Of a stretch of DNA of 64,000 nt, positions 24,985 to 39,498 are shown piece after piece. The notes beneath the pieces were generated by a model. It was not told the origin of the DNA, made no database searches, and worked only from the letters and a program-made list of their open reading frames with translations. The stretch is from Krasilnikovozyma curviuscula. Taxonomy: Eukaryota; Basidiomycota; Tremellomycetes; Cystofilobasidiales; Mrakiaceae. The translations under genes and the position numbers were made by a program. Position 1 is the stretch's first letter, and every line of letters begins with the position of its first letter. The stretch lies in contig MVAQ01000056.1 in the NCBI GenBank assembly GCA_014825775.1, positions 39,195 through 103,194 on the forward strand, in the 5' to 3' direction.

Positions 24985-27900
24985 TTACATCCAAGATTGC
25001 CAAGTCTCCTTCATACGAGCTGCAAATGATGGAAGCCATTATTAGGAAGAAGTGCTGAGCGAAAAAAAAAAAAAACACAGTGCTTACCAAGGTTTTGTCG
25101 GTTGGTCGCCTTGTTGATCAAGGTTATAACGGCTTGATTAACAGGAATTTCTGCCTTGAACTATGAAAATACGAGCCAAAGAATCGTCAGTCAAATGTGA
25201 CATTCATCGATCGACATGGACGAGGCGGACTTACTTTTTCACGTTCATATTGACAGGACATGACCTTGACTCTGTTGGCAAAGGCTTCCACATTTTGGAG
25301 AACGGACTGACGGAACGAGAGATCATCTCTAGGTGCTCTCTTCTGGACATTGAAGATGTGATACACCTCATCCTTCAGGAACAGGGAAAGTTGATCTTCA
25401 AGGTCAAACTACAAAGCGACGGTTTTCTTGTCAGCTTATCTAATTTGCCATCAACAGTATCAAAGAAGAGTAATCTACCTCGGGAGGACACAAGCCTCTA
25501 CCCATTGCAACGAGGGCAGCAGTTAACAATCCTTCGATTCCGTTTGGAGTCATGAAGTGCTGAATGTTGGGTGTCAATCTGAATTCAACAGGATCATCGT
25601 TGTTGGAGAGAACAGGAGGAGCTTCCGAATCAGTTGGAATGGCTGTGGTTTGCGTATAAATGGATCAGTGTCTCAGATTAAAGACAGATGCGAACGCAAA
25701 CGTACCTGGAAGCAAGTCGTTCATCCATATCAACCCAGTACCTCTGCTGATATTGTACTTGGAAGGGGTTCTTTCTTGAACAGCAGCGACGTATGTCATG
25801 AAAGTAGCGCTGGCCATCTGAAGGGTGAACTGCTTCCTCATCAAAAAGAGATCGGAAGGCGTCTTCATGCAACGAATCATGTACTGTCAAAGACGGATAA
25901 GGTTAGTAAGAGACAGTTCCTCCTAGAAAAGCCAGGAGTAATTTACGTTGGAAATGACCGTTTGCGGAACAAACTTGGTCTGAATCTCATCCATGATCTC
26001 CATACGCAAATTAGTGATGGTGGTAGGATCGGTCTGACAATTGGGATCCAAACAGTGATTAGAGCAAATAAAGGGGGAACAAATAGAGTATCAACACACC
26101 TTGGAAGGGTCATACAGCTGTTTGTATCTGTCAGAATAATACAGAATTGGATCTTCTCTGAAGATTCCTTCCGTCTTACAGTGACTCTCGTAGATGTCCT
26201 GGAAAGAACAATATGAGGAATCCAGCTCCACCAAACGGTACCCAAGGGCGAGAGGAATCGATGGCGGGATGTGGAAAGAAAGATTTCTCTTTCTGCTTTC
26301 CTTGCGGCTCTGGAGGACTGTCGAGAGCGTGCGGAACACTTGCCCGACACGATCCTCACTACAAATGAAAAATAATTCTGCGTGAGTAATTCAAAATGAT
26401 TCAATGACACATGTTATCTGTTACGAACCGTCTAGCATGTCTGGGAGAAGGACACTGGACCATGAAAGAGTGTTGGCTACCCTTGTCGCCGATCATGGTG
26501 ATTCGACGGAAGAAGGAAGTAGAATGTCGACCAACTTCCACAGTGGGAGAGAAACGGGTGATCTTAGCGAAGTCAGTGTTGTTATCGACATGCTATAGGA
26601 GAAAACGGTGTCAATAAGCCGTGCGCTCGATATCTAATTGCGGAGAATTACCTGTAGATACTGCCCAGGAATCTCAACCTCATCAAACTTCCCATGATGG
26701 AACTCAGCCAGGAAACAATTAGCTTGGTCGATGCTCTGCTTCTTTGAGCGCCTGTTGAGGTTGTCCTCAAAGCGATCTCTCCAGTTTTGAAGTTTCCTGA
26801 TGGTTTCCGTGTCACCGAGGCGAGTTGACCCACCACCAAAGTCTTCTTCCAGTTGAGGCTACCAGTGTTGATTGGATAGGACAGTTAGAAAGAAGAACAG
26901 GTATGATGAGGAAGAGATGATAGCTAGCTTACACGTAGGGAGTTGTCGAAATTGGCAACCTCTCCGACGAATGACAACAAACGCTTAGAAGCCTCTACCA
27001 TGATGGATTCGTTAACATTCTTGTCACTGCGATTGAGATCTTGCTGTGAAAGTGAAAAACCTCTTGTTCAGTGATAATTTCACGGCCTCAAGAATAAAAA
27101 AAGGGCAACAAACCAGTTCAAGAATGAAGACGTTGAAGACGCGGTGATAGTCTTCTTCCAAAGTTGTTTTGCCTCTAGAGTTGATTTGGTCAACCATCTT
27201 TTCCATAGACAGTGCAAGAAGTGGAAACGCTGTTTTAAGAATGTTGAGGATCTCCTCAACCAGCTCCCACGGTTGTCTAGGAGGTTGGGGGACATTTGGA
27301 GCTGGAAGAGCAGCGGCCGGTGCAGGGCCATTTCCGCTCGGTTGTTCCGTCCCATTGGTAGCGGTAGGAGTACCGGTAGAAGCTGGAGTTGAAGCGGTTG
27401 CGGTCCCTTCTGCTTGAACGCCTTCCATAGAGCTCGAATCAACACCTTCAGCCTCCTTAATAGCTGCCGCCTTTGCTTCTTCAGCCGCTTGCATAGCTTG
27501 TCTTTGGGCAGCCTGCTTGGCCTGTCTCTCCTGGAATTGCTTTCTAACGCCGTTGAATTCTTCTTTTGATGTTCTGAGTTGATAAAACAAAGCCTATGTG
27601 AAGAGGAGCACAGTCAGTCATTAGGAGATGACTAAAGCACACAAAAGAGACAGAATTACTTGAGGGTATGTCTTAGCAATCTTCATCAACAGATGTCGAG
27701 CATGTCTAGCCTCACGATGAGACAGTGACAGCAGGAGCTGGGGAACCAGCGTGATCCAGTACCAAATTGGAACATCGCCTTTGTAAGCTTCAAAAGCTCT
27801 GGAAATTGGTGAAGCGGGTGGATCATCCAAACTGAGAAGCCACAAGACACGGACAAGAAGCTTTCTTGTCTTTTTACTTTTGTAGAGACCTGCAGCCTGA

Positions 27901-30900
27901 AGGTAGCAAGAGACGGCGTTGGCCGCGAGGCTGGATTCTGTCGGCTTCTCTTTGAACTGTTTGTCGTTGAAGCGACCCCACTCGGCCCAAGCCTTAGGAA
28001 GGTTCAAATCCATTTGAACAGCATGCGCGAATGCAGAGTTGGCATCATCGTATTGGCCGAGCTTGGCAATGAACATTCCCTTAAGAGTGAGGAACTCGGC
28101 CTTTTGTGCTGGGGCAAAGTACATGAGGTTAGTGGTGCTGATGCTTTCCAGACCCTCGGAGAGTCTTTCGGGCTTTTGATAATGACACATCGCTTGTTCC
28201 CGCAGCTTTAAGAAGGCTTCCGAGATTTCGATGTTAGGAAGAGCGTAAATTTTGTTGAGGGCGTGGCTGCAGACTTCAGTGAGTTGATGCTTCCTCGCGA
28301 CGTGACCAAATCTGTTGATCATCCATGCGGTCTCGTGGTATCCACGGTAGCCATACGTAGCAGTCTGAAAGAAAAAAACATATTGTTGGAGCAGGCGAAG
28401 ATAGAATAGAAGCGCAAGAAAGTTACTCACCTCCCCCTGGGGAATCAAAGGCACGTAGACTTTGGTGACAGCGGAGAAAACATGCTGACGCCAAGCAAGA
28501 AGATCACTCCAAACACTGATATCGTCCCAGAAGTTGGGGAGTCTCTCACGCCACGTCGTAAAGATACCTTTGAGATCGTGGTTGACTCTAAATTCGAGAT
28601 TCTGAGCGTTTGTCATCAAGAGTGAATCAAAGACAGCTGAAGCTTCCTGCAACTCCACGTATTGTTGGAAGAGTTGGAGAAGAGGAACGTGAGCCATGGT
28701 CATAGCTTTAGGGAGGGCAACCCATTTGCGAATAGAAAGTTGAAATGCTTCGTCCATGATTCTGCTGAAATTGGCATTTTGATCTGGGTTGCTTTGAGCT
28801 TTGATAAGACAAGCATACGCCTCAAATACCTTTCTTCGGGGGGTATGGACGTCAGAGACCTGGGAGAGAGTTGCTTCGATGGCCTCTAAGTCGCTTGAGC
28901 CCCAGTCGCTCAGTCTCCAAGCGCACTCCAACATCAAATCATGATTTACCTCAGAGCGGGCAAGATCTGTGAGAATATCCCACTGTTGGAGCTTTTGAGA
29001 ACAGAGAATCCAGTGATCTTCCCACAAGCAGTACTCTGGTTCGGTGAATGGAAGGACACCAGTTCGGGCCTTGATCTGGGCAGTTTCGTAAAATTGTTGG
29101 GCTAGTGGCCACATTCCGTTTTGTTCGTAGGAAAGAGCTGCATTGGTTTCCAAGTAAATGGACCTTCTTCTCCACAAGCCATAGAAGAGGTCGTCCTCGG
29201 CCAAGTCAGCAAAGAGTTCTGCCAATCCGTCCCGAGTACTTTCTCGAACAATGTCATCCGATCGCACAGACTCAAGGGTCAGGGAGGTGTTGAGCAACTC
29301 GATGGATGTGTACCAGGCACCATACGTCTTTCCAAGGTATTTGACCACGAAAGGTGGTAAGGCAACCGCGGGAGAGCAAGCAAGGACACCTTCTAAGAGA
29401 GTCTGGATGACATTTGGTCTAGCGTCCATTTGAGTGCTGTGCTGTTCACGAGCCAAGAGCCCAATGAGGTACTTGGTTGTGTCAGATTGCTGAGACTTGT
29501 TGAAAGCTGACCAACAGGTTTTGAAGACTGAGATCCAAAGCTTGTGAGCGACATTGACATCCAGATGGATGAGTCTTCGGATTGGAAGGATGAGATCTCT
29601 CACTCGAGCCTTCGCCATCATGATATGGAAGGGAGTATTGTCCATCTGGAAGATGATTTCTGTGAGAAGTCGATCATCCAAATCGATTGCACCAAGGAGA
29701 AAATCTAAAGCTTGTTGGATCCAGTATTGTGAAGAGATTGACTCCCATGTTTGAGAGCCGAGGATATAATGCAAGCGACCAACCAAAGTAGAGGGCAAGT
29801 TCTCATGGAACATATCTAAAAATCTGCTTCTGAGCACTGGATCTTGCGATCTTGTACCAAGCAAGAACGCTGGTTCCAATCTTGTTGTTAACTCAGTTCT
29901 TCGGAGGAAAGGCTGAGAGTAGATGTCGAGGACGAGTTGAAGGAATTGGCTCATCTTTAATAATAACAAAAGAGGAGGCATCAGAAATCGCCGTCGGTTA
30001 AGGATAGAAGTACATCAAATTACCAGTTGGTCGTCATTTCGCTTTTCGAACTGCATCATCTTTAAGACCAATCCAGCCTTCTCCTTATGAGTAGGAACAA
30101 CTTCTTTAGGATCTAGTACCCAATCTCGGAGAATGTCGATGAGGTAACGGCAAAGTTTGATGCTGGTTGTCTTTTCGATGAGCTGGACAAGAGCGCTGAG
30201 AAGCCATCTACGTTGATCCTTCAAGATGTTAACTCTGGTGCGGCACATGTCAAGGACGTCGATGATGAGGTCTACAGTCGCAGCCTCAGGTTGAGGCTGG
30301 CCATTAACTGGATTGTTGGTGGCCACCATGTGCTCTTTGGCAATCTTGTTGAGAACACGCATGAGTAGAGAGCTGAAAGTTGCTTCAATCTTCTCTGCAC
30401 CGCTCTTGACCCTCGACCAAGCGCGAAGGATAAACAGAGCACCTTTGATTCCTGTAGAACTCTTCAAGCTTTCTGTAATAGTGGTTTCTGCCCATTCCCC
30501 AAACACGACGGTGTCCGGCTCAGGGTTCTCCAAGTCGAGAACTTCAAACATTCTCTCCAAAACTGGACGCAAGCTTTCGTGAAGACTCGACTCGTTGCTA
30601 ACGCAGCTTTTCTCCACCAGTTTTTGGAGGAGACCCATTTGAGAAATGAACCAAGCATCGGGTTTGTCCAAAGCAGCCAGCGCCAAAACCTGGGCGGAAT
30701 TGTTCATAGCTGGGAGAGCTGCATCAGTGAACTCGACCTAATGAAGAAGGAGAGTCAGAGCCATGTGTATCGATGGAAAAATTCCGGAAGACTCAACGCA
30801 CCGGGACGAGTGTTCTAGTGAAATAACTAAGCTTCACAGCAACAGGACTCCAGGGAACTGGACCCAGTAACTCTCCTGATTAATGAAATTATCATCAGCT

Positions 30901-33900
30901 GACATCCGCTGGGGAAATACAAGGTAAACGAGACTTACTCAGCAGCTCAAACGCTCTCTTAATTAACCCACCAGCGCTGATCGGCTCAGGCGAGAGGGCG
31001 ACCAGTCGTACGACGAAGCTGACCATTGATTCACGCAAGGTTCCAGAAGGCGCCCAGCCTCCAGTGCCTCCTGAAGAAGAAGCAACGGTTCCAGCTCTAT
31101 CCAGTCTCGTTCTCTTTGGCGACGGCATGTCTCCATCCGAGGGCCTTTTCGAACCGGTCGCACTGTCATCTTGAGCCTTCAGAGAGGAAGAGCGGACAGT
31201 ACCAGCTCTCTTCATTTCCCATGTCAAGATGAGATCTACGATGTCGATACTTAATCTCTTCATCTCGGGAGTAGCAGCGTTTGACGAGCCCAGTCGAGAA
31301 AGTGAGTTGACCATAGTGGGAACGAAGATTTCTCTACTCTCGTAGAAGAGATCAGGGTGACCAACAATTAGCTCCAAAATTGAGATCAGCTGTGGAGTGC
31401 TATGACCTTCTTCAACCAATATTTTACGGACTACTTGTGCCCATGGAGGGTGACTGGCGTTGGTTGGGAGAACACGTTGTGGGAGCACCGGCGCCAGGAT
31501 GTCGATGGCTTGACGAACCAAGACACGACCGTCTGTTGGTGAAAGCTTCAAGAGCCCCGACCAAACCTGCATGACGATCTTCTGGGGACATTCATTCTTC
31601 TCAATAAACCGGGCGATCAAGACGTAGCTGGTGTGTTTGACTGTAGGGTCTTCAGCCCTGATGTGAAGCCAAGCCATCTTGATGATTTCTTTACGTAGTT
31701 CGCTGAGAAGATTTGGACAGTACTGAACCAAGAGGATCGACATCTGAAGTAGTTCGATTTTAACAGCGTCACCAGCACCAACGAGTTCGTTTTCAGACAT
31801 CATTGGTAACCAGATTAGAGAGTGGGTTTGAGTGAGGAACTCCGCATCAATAAGATCATTTCCAGATCCGTTTTGAGTGAAGAAGACTAATAGAATTGGG
31901 TTGACAAGAAGACGCAAAGCGTGCATCTTGAAGCTCCATGATACGGCGTTGTCAGCGAAAACCCCGAGGAAATGTTGCAAAACGCTGCGCTTCAAATCAG
32001 TTGATGAATTGACAGCCAAGTGTTGGTAAAGGAAATCAGTGACAGGTGCCAAGTCCGCGTCGGTGTCGAGAGTATAGATATGTATGATGTCGAAGATGAG
32101 GGGTACTTGGTCTTCAACCTTGATGACGCTGATGAAGAGCTGTACAATCAGCATTGGTTCCTTTTGGAGATCTGATGGTGCGTATGGATCCATGGCAGCA
32201 GCCATTCTACTTGGGTCCGTTCTCCAGAGCGAAATGATAGATTCCAAGACCGCCGTATGATCCAGCAACCAGCGTGGTTGCTTCTTGACGAGCTCGGTGA
32301 CGATAAGAAGACCAGGAGTGACCAGATCTGGAGCCTCAACATCACCGAAACAGACTGAACCCAACTTGATGGATTCCACCTCTGATGATAGCTCTGCAAT
32401 CAAGTCAACCGCTTCACCAGATTGGATGACATTACGAAAGGTTCGAATGACTTCTGGTCTTTTCAGATTATCGAAGAGGAATGCCAAAGCATCTTTGGCA
32501 TACCTGTTGAGATACAAGGTCAGGTTTTGAGTGAATGGGCCAGGTGAAGATTGGTGCAAGCTGGATTCAGCATCGACGACGAGATTGGTGAGATTGGTGA
32601 GGAACATATTGGCGGTGCTGGGTAGGAGACGGAATACGTTCACCAATCGAACCATTCGAGCAATGTCTGCACTGTCCTCTAATGGTGCAAGGGCAGCTTG
32701 GTGGAGCATGTTGGGCTCGTCTGCCAGTGTCTTAAAATGGTCAAGAAGCTTGTGACCGATCTCAACTTTGAAGTAGTTAGTGAGAAGTTCCAAAAACCGA
32801 GCAAGACCCTCAAGACCAGACACCGAGAGCCTCTTTGCGTCTGCAAGATTGACCAGGATGGGACGTAAACCAGACTGTAAAACTTCCTTAGGAAGCTTGT
32901 TCTGGTGCTTGAGTACGTGTCTCAGGCCATGATGAGCTACTTCCATGATTTCGTTGGTGGTCGAGTACACGTGCTTGAAGTAGACAGCAATAACTCTAGA
33001 AGAAGTGAAAAGCAACGGTCAGCAGGTTGGCACATAAAAAGGAGACGACAACTCCTCACCGAGAGCGAACGTTGGTGTGCTTTGCAAAGAACTCTGGGCA
33101 TTCCATCGCGGCAGCCAACAGCTTCAAACATGATACCCTAAGGTTCTTCAGATTGAGCTCATTTCGGTGCTGAGCACTTCTTCCGATGAGGGCAACGTCA
33201 TCTGCATCTGCTAGTGCGATGGCTTCGTGAAGTAGTCGGACCAGCTCATCGTTGATGTCTGGGAGGGAAGGTCGAAGGTTGAGGGAGTAGGTGATAGCTT
33301 CAATGTTACCAATCTGCATTGAAAAAGGTAACGCTCGGAGGGGTTTGTCGAAAATGGGGTTCAGAAGTGAAGCTTTGCCAGGATCAAGGAGTTCGGGGAT
33401 CGAAATTCCAGTGAGGGTTGAAAGAAGCTCAATGCAATCTTGGACGGTTTCCCGAACAACGGCGTTGGGGCAGGCGAGCTCTCTGATGAGATTGTAGAGC
33501 AGTTTGGATCTCTGAGAGATACCAATTTCTGTATCCGAGTTGCATTTCTTTACGATGTACTTGATAGTATCAACGACAGTGGAAACCGTTCTTGGTGGAT
33601 CGTTGGGCATATCCTTGAGGATGAATAAAAGCGGTCGAATGAACTCGATTTGTCGTTCAACGATCCATTGCTGTGGGATGTCTTCTTTAGTAGAGAGGAC
33701 TGATATACCAGCACATCCTGCCAGCTTTCTTCTCCAAGATTCTTCATAGCAGAGAGACGAGAAGCGACGAGCTAAACAGTCCAGGATGTTGATCGGATCA
33801 GGTGTGAAGTCTGCAGGACCATCCTCAACCTTCACCGTCATGACTTGTTCTATGACGAGAGACACCAATACCTGACCAGTGGCAGATTCAGCTTCAGGCA

Positions 33901-36900
33901 TATCAGCAAGAGCAAGGGCGATCGCGCTGAGATAGGACCTAGTGAGGGAAGCCAAAGCGCCACGGTGGTCAGGACGAGCAACTGCTGGGGTGGTGCTGGT
34001 TGCAGGCTGAAGCTGACGTCGATATTCACTGGCGAAGATTGAACGCGAAAGGTCCTTGATGAAGGCGATCATTGTCTCTTTGAGCTCTTCTGGAAGAGTC
34101 GCCAGGAAGAGACCTTTGATTGTTTGCTGAAAGACAGCCTCCTGTTCATGATTGGCGATACCCTAGCAAAAGCAAGAATCAATGCTTGTTGTTAATATCT
34201 ATCCTTTTGAACGGGACTCACCTCTCCGACAAAGACGACACTTGACATTTTCAGAAAATCAGCAGCATGGCCACGATAGAAGGCATCCGGATGCCTCATG
34301 GTATCAACCGCAAGTGGCGTGAGAGTACCAAACGGCAACCTGTCTTTGTGGCCGTCAAAAAAGACAGCAGCCGAGGCCTCTGGAGCCGGAACATGGTACT
34401 CGAGGAGATGAGTGACCTGCTGGGATCTTCGGTTCCTACCACCCAATTTACCCAGGATCTTGACAGTCGCATGTGAATGATTGTGGTTGAATGGGATGGG
34501 TTTCAACAAATCATGCAACGCAGCCATCAAGTCTCTTCTGACTGGACCGAGTGTTGGATCCAAGAACTCTGAAGTCAAGTTGTCAATACAGAGCTCCAAG
34601 GTACGAAGGCCTTGACTGACGAGCTCTGGGCCGGCTCTCAATGCATGCACCAAAGGCTTCATGAGATAGCCGAGGTGAGGTAAGAGATTGGTGAGACGGA
34701 CTGGGACAGTCAAGCAGAGTTCCACGAATAAGTCACGCTTCTCTGGCTCGGCGTGCAGCAATAAATAGTTGAGGGTATCGAGCATCTCTTGGAGGATTGG
34801 AAGAACCTCCTTGTACAGTGCTTCAAATCTCCCGCCACCGATCGAACGGAATAGCGCTCGAAGGATTGAGAAGTAGATTGTTGGTTCAGGTGAACGAGCG
34901 GCGTAGGTGAATGAGCTAGTAATTAGTTTCGCAAGCTGTGGGACCAAGACCATTTCGTTCTGTTCTGGGAACTGATTGACTGCCATGAATGCGAGCTTGA
35001 AAAGTTTGAGAGTCAAAGCAGCGCGTTTCTTGTCTTGAGTCCCGAATGTTTCTAATTTGCTCATCAAGTACTTCAGCAACATGGCGACAAGTTGGTGAGA
35101 GGTATCACAGAGATGGGTATTGCTATGTGGCGGTACGAGAAGGGTCTGTGGGATGGAGAGAAGGTGTGGATTGGACAGCGCTTGTTCGACGAAAAAGTCC
35201 ATCTTCAAAGTCCAGACCTCAGCAAAGACGTGTGGGTCAAAAAGAAGGAGGATCTGAATGAAGTGGTCCAGAGATTCTTTCTCTTCTCGCTGGTCGGCAA
35301 GAGGGTTGTAGTAGCCAAGAAGACGAGTCTGGGCTTCAAAGAGTCTACCGAGGAGTCCACCATTTGGAGGAGGGGCTCCAAAGACGCGAAGCTGTGAGAG
35401 GAGAGACCGGACACCATGAAGCAAAGTCTTGATCAGGAACTTCGTGTCAGGAAGTAGATAAAGATCTAGAGAATGTAGTGATGAATAAGGATGACGCGCC
35501 GCGACGGTGACGAAGAAAGAACACTCACCTCGGCTGAATCCTTCTGGAACTCCCTCAGAAGCGTAGGCAACTGCATGCACCGGCTTTGCTCTTTCAATAA
35601 GCAGCCAGGCTGGAACCTCTTTCTCTTTTTGTTTCTCCTTCTCGCCCTTCTTCTCAGAGTCGTTCCCTTGGTCCTCAGGCTTGACTTCGACAACGGTTTC
35701 TGACGGTGGCAGTACTGATGTAGGTGCGTAAATCTCAGCCATCCTGGTGTGGATCGCTTCAATAGCACATAGTTTGTCCACAGATGTTTCCAAAATTGAT
35801 GTTAGGTACTTTGGAACTTCCGACTTCTCAACTTTAGCTGTGAGCGTGTCGATCAAGTTGAGCAGGAGTTTTCCACACATTACTTGGACTCCCATGGCGA
35901 ACGATGGTTCTTGCAAGCAACAAGAGTAGATATGAACAATTCGAGAGAGTTGGTGGACCGAGAGATCAGATTTGACGTGGTGGACCAAGTCTGCAAGCAT
36001 GCTGTAAGCGAGAGGTCTGTTGTTATTGTGATGAAAAGGAAGAGTTTGCATTAGCACTCGTCACTGGACAAAATTCAACAGTAGAAAACGCACCGAAGAG
36101 TTTCTTGACTGGTAATACCAGTACCAACAAGGACCGGCTCGTGCAACATAGCATCAATTTGAGAAACAAAGGTTGTCCTGAAATCAGTTGAGAGAATGTG
36201 TCTAGTAGCAACCAATAGTTCCTGGGCAGAAAGATTAAGAGACGTTAATAAAAGATGAAATGAAAGGGTGAGAGCAGATCAAGGCTTACTTTGCGCGAAG
36301 GAACACTTTCAGGTGGACAGTCCATCAAGAGTCTGATACTGGCCTCAGCAATCGCTTCGGCGTGTTTCCTGATGTCATCAGAAGCAGTTCTTAGGACGTA
36401 AGCCAAGAATGACATGGTCTAAAAATCACCACAAGGATGTATCAGTGTCCAGAGAGATAGAAAAAGGAGGCGGTTTGCGACGCACCTTGACTTGAGCGAC
36501 AATGAACTCCTGATACAATTCACGGTTGTGGATTTCCTGAGCTACACCGACAAAGATTTCACCTTTTTCCAAAGCAGCAGCATGTGCTTTCCTCTGAGGT
36601 TCAGCTTGTAGATTCAAGCACTGAATGGCCGAAGGAATGGTTAGCCGTTAGCGACAGGAATACAAACGCGCAGCACGTACCTCCATCACCAGCGGGAAGT
36701 ATTCTCGAATATAAGGGAAGACCATCGTTCGCCAAGTTTGGAATACCAAAACGATGGCAATTGGACACTCAGTCAAGACTTTGAACGACTTCAGAGAAGG
36801 ACGCAGTGTCTTGTCTTCCTTGTCGACAGTTTTTTGAATGATGGCTGGCTTTTCGTCCTGAACAAAAACAAAATTAACACATGGATGAGCACCAGCTCAA

Positions 36901-37824
36901 TATATAACATCAGTGACAAAGAAAGTTGACTCACATCAGCTTCTCTTCCAAACTCCTCCTCAACTACGCCTCTCAGATTTCCATACATTTCTTTGACCAG
37001 CTCCAGGAAAGGCTGCACGTGACTCTCAACCTCATCCTTGAACGTCCTATTCTGATCAATCACAATCTTGATGCAGACCACACCGTTGTCTTCGTTCTCG
37101 ACTCGCAGCAGATGAATCATGAGTTCCATTATTGAGTTTGCCCATGGTCGGAAGTTGTCGTTGTGGGGTAAGCGCTGTATGATTTCTAAGAGTGTGTGTC
37201 GAAGTTTCTGTAAAGAGATGAATTACCGAACGGGTAATGATCAGCTATAGAGGCTACTGCGAGGGAGCTGTTGCGACGACGCGCAAAGAAGTTGTTTTTG
37301 TGCGACTTACTTGTTCCAGTGAATCTTTGACGAACACAGGTTTACCATTCCTCAGAACCTCTTTGAAAGCCGGTAAGAGATGATCCAAGTACCTGGCATA
37401 GTCGATATCTCTGAACTGATCAACCGATTCTCTGAGTTCAGTCGCGATTTGAAGCTGTAGAGAGTAAGTAGGTTGAGGATGGAAAGAATTTGGTTAGTAT
37501 CAGTTCGAAAGAAATTGAAACGAGCTCCAGTGATATGACGAACCTTTGTCTTGACATCTACTCAGCCCAAATCAGATGAGAACAGTCAGTCATACGCCAG
37601 ATAAATGAAATTAGAGAGCTTCAAAATAACTCACCACCACTGGGATCCATTAATTTGGCAGCAAAGCTCTCGCAGTCAGCTATGCTAACACTACCTGAAT
37701 GGCTTCCCTGTGACGGAGCAGGTGTTGAAGCTGATGCTGAACCACTAGCACTGGCATTGTTAACTGCTGCTGAAGTTCTTCGAGTATTTGCAGCGGGTGA
37801 AGCTGTGGGCGTCGAAGTCGCCAT
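24985..37824 (-). CDS. TRA1: Tra1, PIKK-like scaffold subunit of SAGA and NuA4
   Basis: The gene covers 12.8 kb. The ATG at 37824 starts a Ser/Thr/Ala-rich N-terminus ([18 protein letters not shown]). Long HEAT-repeat exons follow (34192-36057, 33056-34072 and 30895-33015), then the FAT region (30707-27621) and a PI3K-like domain. The last part carries [71 protein letters not shown] and a FATC-like tail [11 protein letters not shown] with stop at 24985. These match Tra1/TRRAP. As in that family, the HRD-like and DFG kinase motifs are absent, so it is a pseudokinase. Tra1 takes transcription activators to the SAGA and NuA4 acetyltransferases in the nucleus. Length is about 3,700-3,800 residues by my estimate, as in yeast. 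A 17-nt microexon lies at 37544-37560. It is divergent from APS1. Confidence 0.94.
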
Positions 37825-38286
37825 GGTGAGAGGAGTACCAAGAACAGGACCACTGATCTGGCTGTTTTTCTAGGTGAATTGTATTCAAATGCTTATGATA
37901 CCTAGCTGTTTGGAAGGGACACAAAACAAAATTTAGTTTTTCGAAACTTGGTGTGGCTCTCCAGCCAGAGAGAAATAATGAAAAGTGCTGGATGGGAAGG
38001 AGAAAGGGAGCTCGAGCTGACCTGGTTTGATACAATGCTGGATGGGAATGGGAACTCAGTATATTGTCGATTTCTCCATCCAGTGTTATCGCGCTGAGCG
38101 ATATACAGAGTCAAGAAGGTGACCAGAAAGAGTGGGATTTGGATTTCGCAGGTGAGAAGAGCGTCGCCTCAGAGTCGCTGAGGCCCTCAGTGCGCTGACC
38201 TTCGCGACAAAAAAAGTCTGCGCGCAACCGTCGCGACAGTCTGAAACTCCCATCTTCTAAACATCAAATCTTCGAGCAGCAGCAGT
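37825..38286. promoter_or_regulatory. Divergent promoter between TRA1 and APS1
   Basis: This 462-nt gap separates the two start codons. A GC-rich patch at about 38150-38250 contains CGCGACAAAAAAAG and GCGCGCAACCGTCGCGAC, with CG-rich inverted TCGCGA-like elements. This sort of CpG-bearing segment often marks constitutive bidirectional promoters. The assignment is inferred from position. Confidence 0.45.
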
Positions 38287-39177
38287 ATGCCAATCTCATA
38301 CATATTACTAATATCTCGTCAAGGTGACTAGGAAAGTCTTGATTCTAGCTGAGTAGGAAATACTGACTGGTAGGTTTGTCTATTTGCAGGCAAGGTCAGG
38401 CTTGCGAAATGGTACACAACCCTCTCGACAAAAGCGAAAGCAAAGATTGTCAAGGAGGTCACTCAACTGGTGCTTGCCAGGAGGACGAGGATGTGCAACT
38501 TCATCGAGCACAAAGGTTCGTCTCGTTCCCTGCACTTCCCTAGTTGATCAGCCAATGCTGATTTCAGCCTTTCAATCTACAGGAGAGAAGGTTGCCTACC
38601 GGAGATATGCTTCTCTGTTCTTTGTTGCTGGTATAACAAATTCAGATAACGAGTTGGCGACACTTGAGATCATCCATCGATACGTTGAGGTGTTGGATAG
38701 GTACGTGACGAGATCGCTCCTTTGGCTTTGAGTTTCCTTCAATGCTAATCTGACTTGCTTCTTCCTTACCATCAGGTACTTTGGAAACGTAAGTAGAATA
38801 CAGACTAATGTGTTTCTGGCTCAACACCTAACAAATATGCAACGCTTAACCACAGGTCTGCGAATTAGATCTCATCTTCAATTTCCAGAAAGCCTACGCG
38901 GTCAGTTGTCTTCACTAAACCAACAGGACCATCTTTACTCATCTCAACTATTCAATTCAGATTTTGGATGAGCTGATCATCGCAGGGGAACTCCAGGAAT
39001 CATCGAAGAAATCAGTTCTTCGAGTGGTGCGTGTGCACTGGTCTCTCTGCTACACTGGTTTCGAACTCAGCTTACTGTGTTCTATATTAGGTCGCTCAAT
39101 CAGATACTATTGAAGAGGCGGAAAACACAGAAGATTCTTTGGCGCGACTTGGCTCTCTGACCACTCCCTCCAGATAA
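38287..39177 (+). CDS. APS1: AP-1 clathrin adaptor small subunit sigma-1
   Basis: Six or more short exons splice to about 163 residues, the usual length for a sigma subunit. The N-terminus MPISYILLISRQGKVRLAKWY matches the sigma start. VLARRTRMCNFIEHKGEKVAYRRYASLFF and [32 protein letters not shown] follow in sequence; the YRRYASLFF and CELDLIFNF blocks favour AP-1 sigma over AP-2 or AP-3. Sigma-1 is part of the AP-1 core, which sorts cargo between trans-Golgi and endosomes with clathrin. Exon 1 (38287-38323) ends CGTCAAG, just before GTGACT. The stop is at 39175-39177. Confidence 0.92.
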
Positions 39178-39498
39178 GTGTTCACCCACCGGCGCGTCCA
39201 CGCTCTCTTGTCTACTCCCTCAGCATATCAACTCAATGTAAACAAGTGGCAGTATGGAGAATGGTTTTTTACCACAATCGGGACGATAGGAGGAGGCTCG
39301 ATGACAACAAGAAGGCGTCTGTCCAACATGTAGGAAGAACGAGAAGAAGCTTTCACGCATTTGTACACTTTTACACTGTATCTTAGGCCATTTATACCAA
39401 GGGGTTTCGCTCTTATTTTTTGACAATGCGCCTCGCAAGAAACTACAAAACGGGTACAAGCCCGCGAGCATCTTTCGTTTCGCCCGTCTGCATCAGTC
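39178..39498 (+). promoter_or_regulatory. Intergenic between APS1 and the SET gene
   Basis: This 321-nt stretch between two same-strand genes holds the APS1 3' UTR and the SET gene promoter. Reverse-strand ORFs are present but lack any recognisable content. No regulatory motif was identified. Confidence 0.4.

Noticed and set aside
25550..26400. Degenerate kinase domain suggesting a TRA1 pseudogene
   Set aside because: Lack of HRD and DFG motifs is normal for Tra1/TRRAP, and all other blocks are intact.
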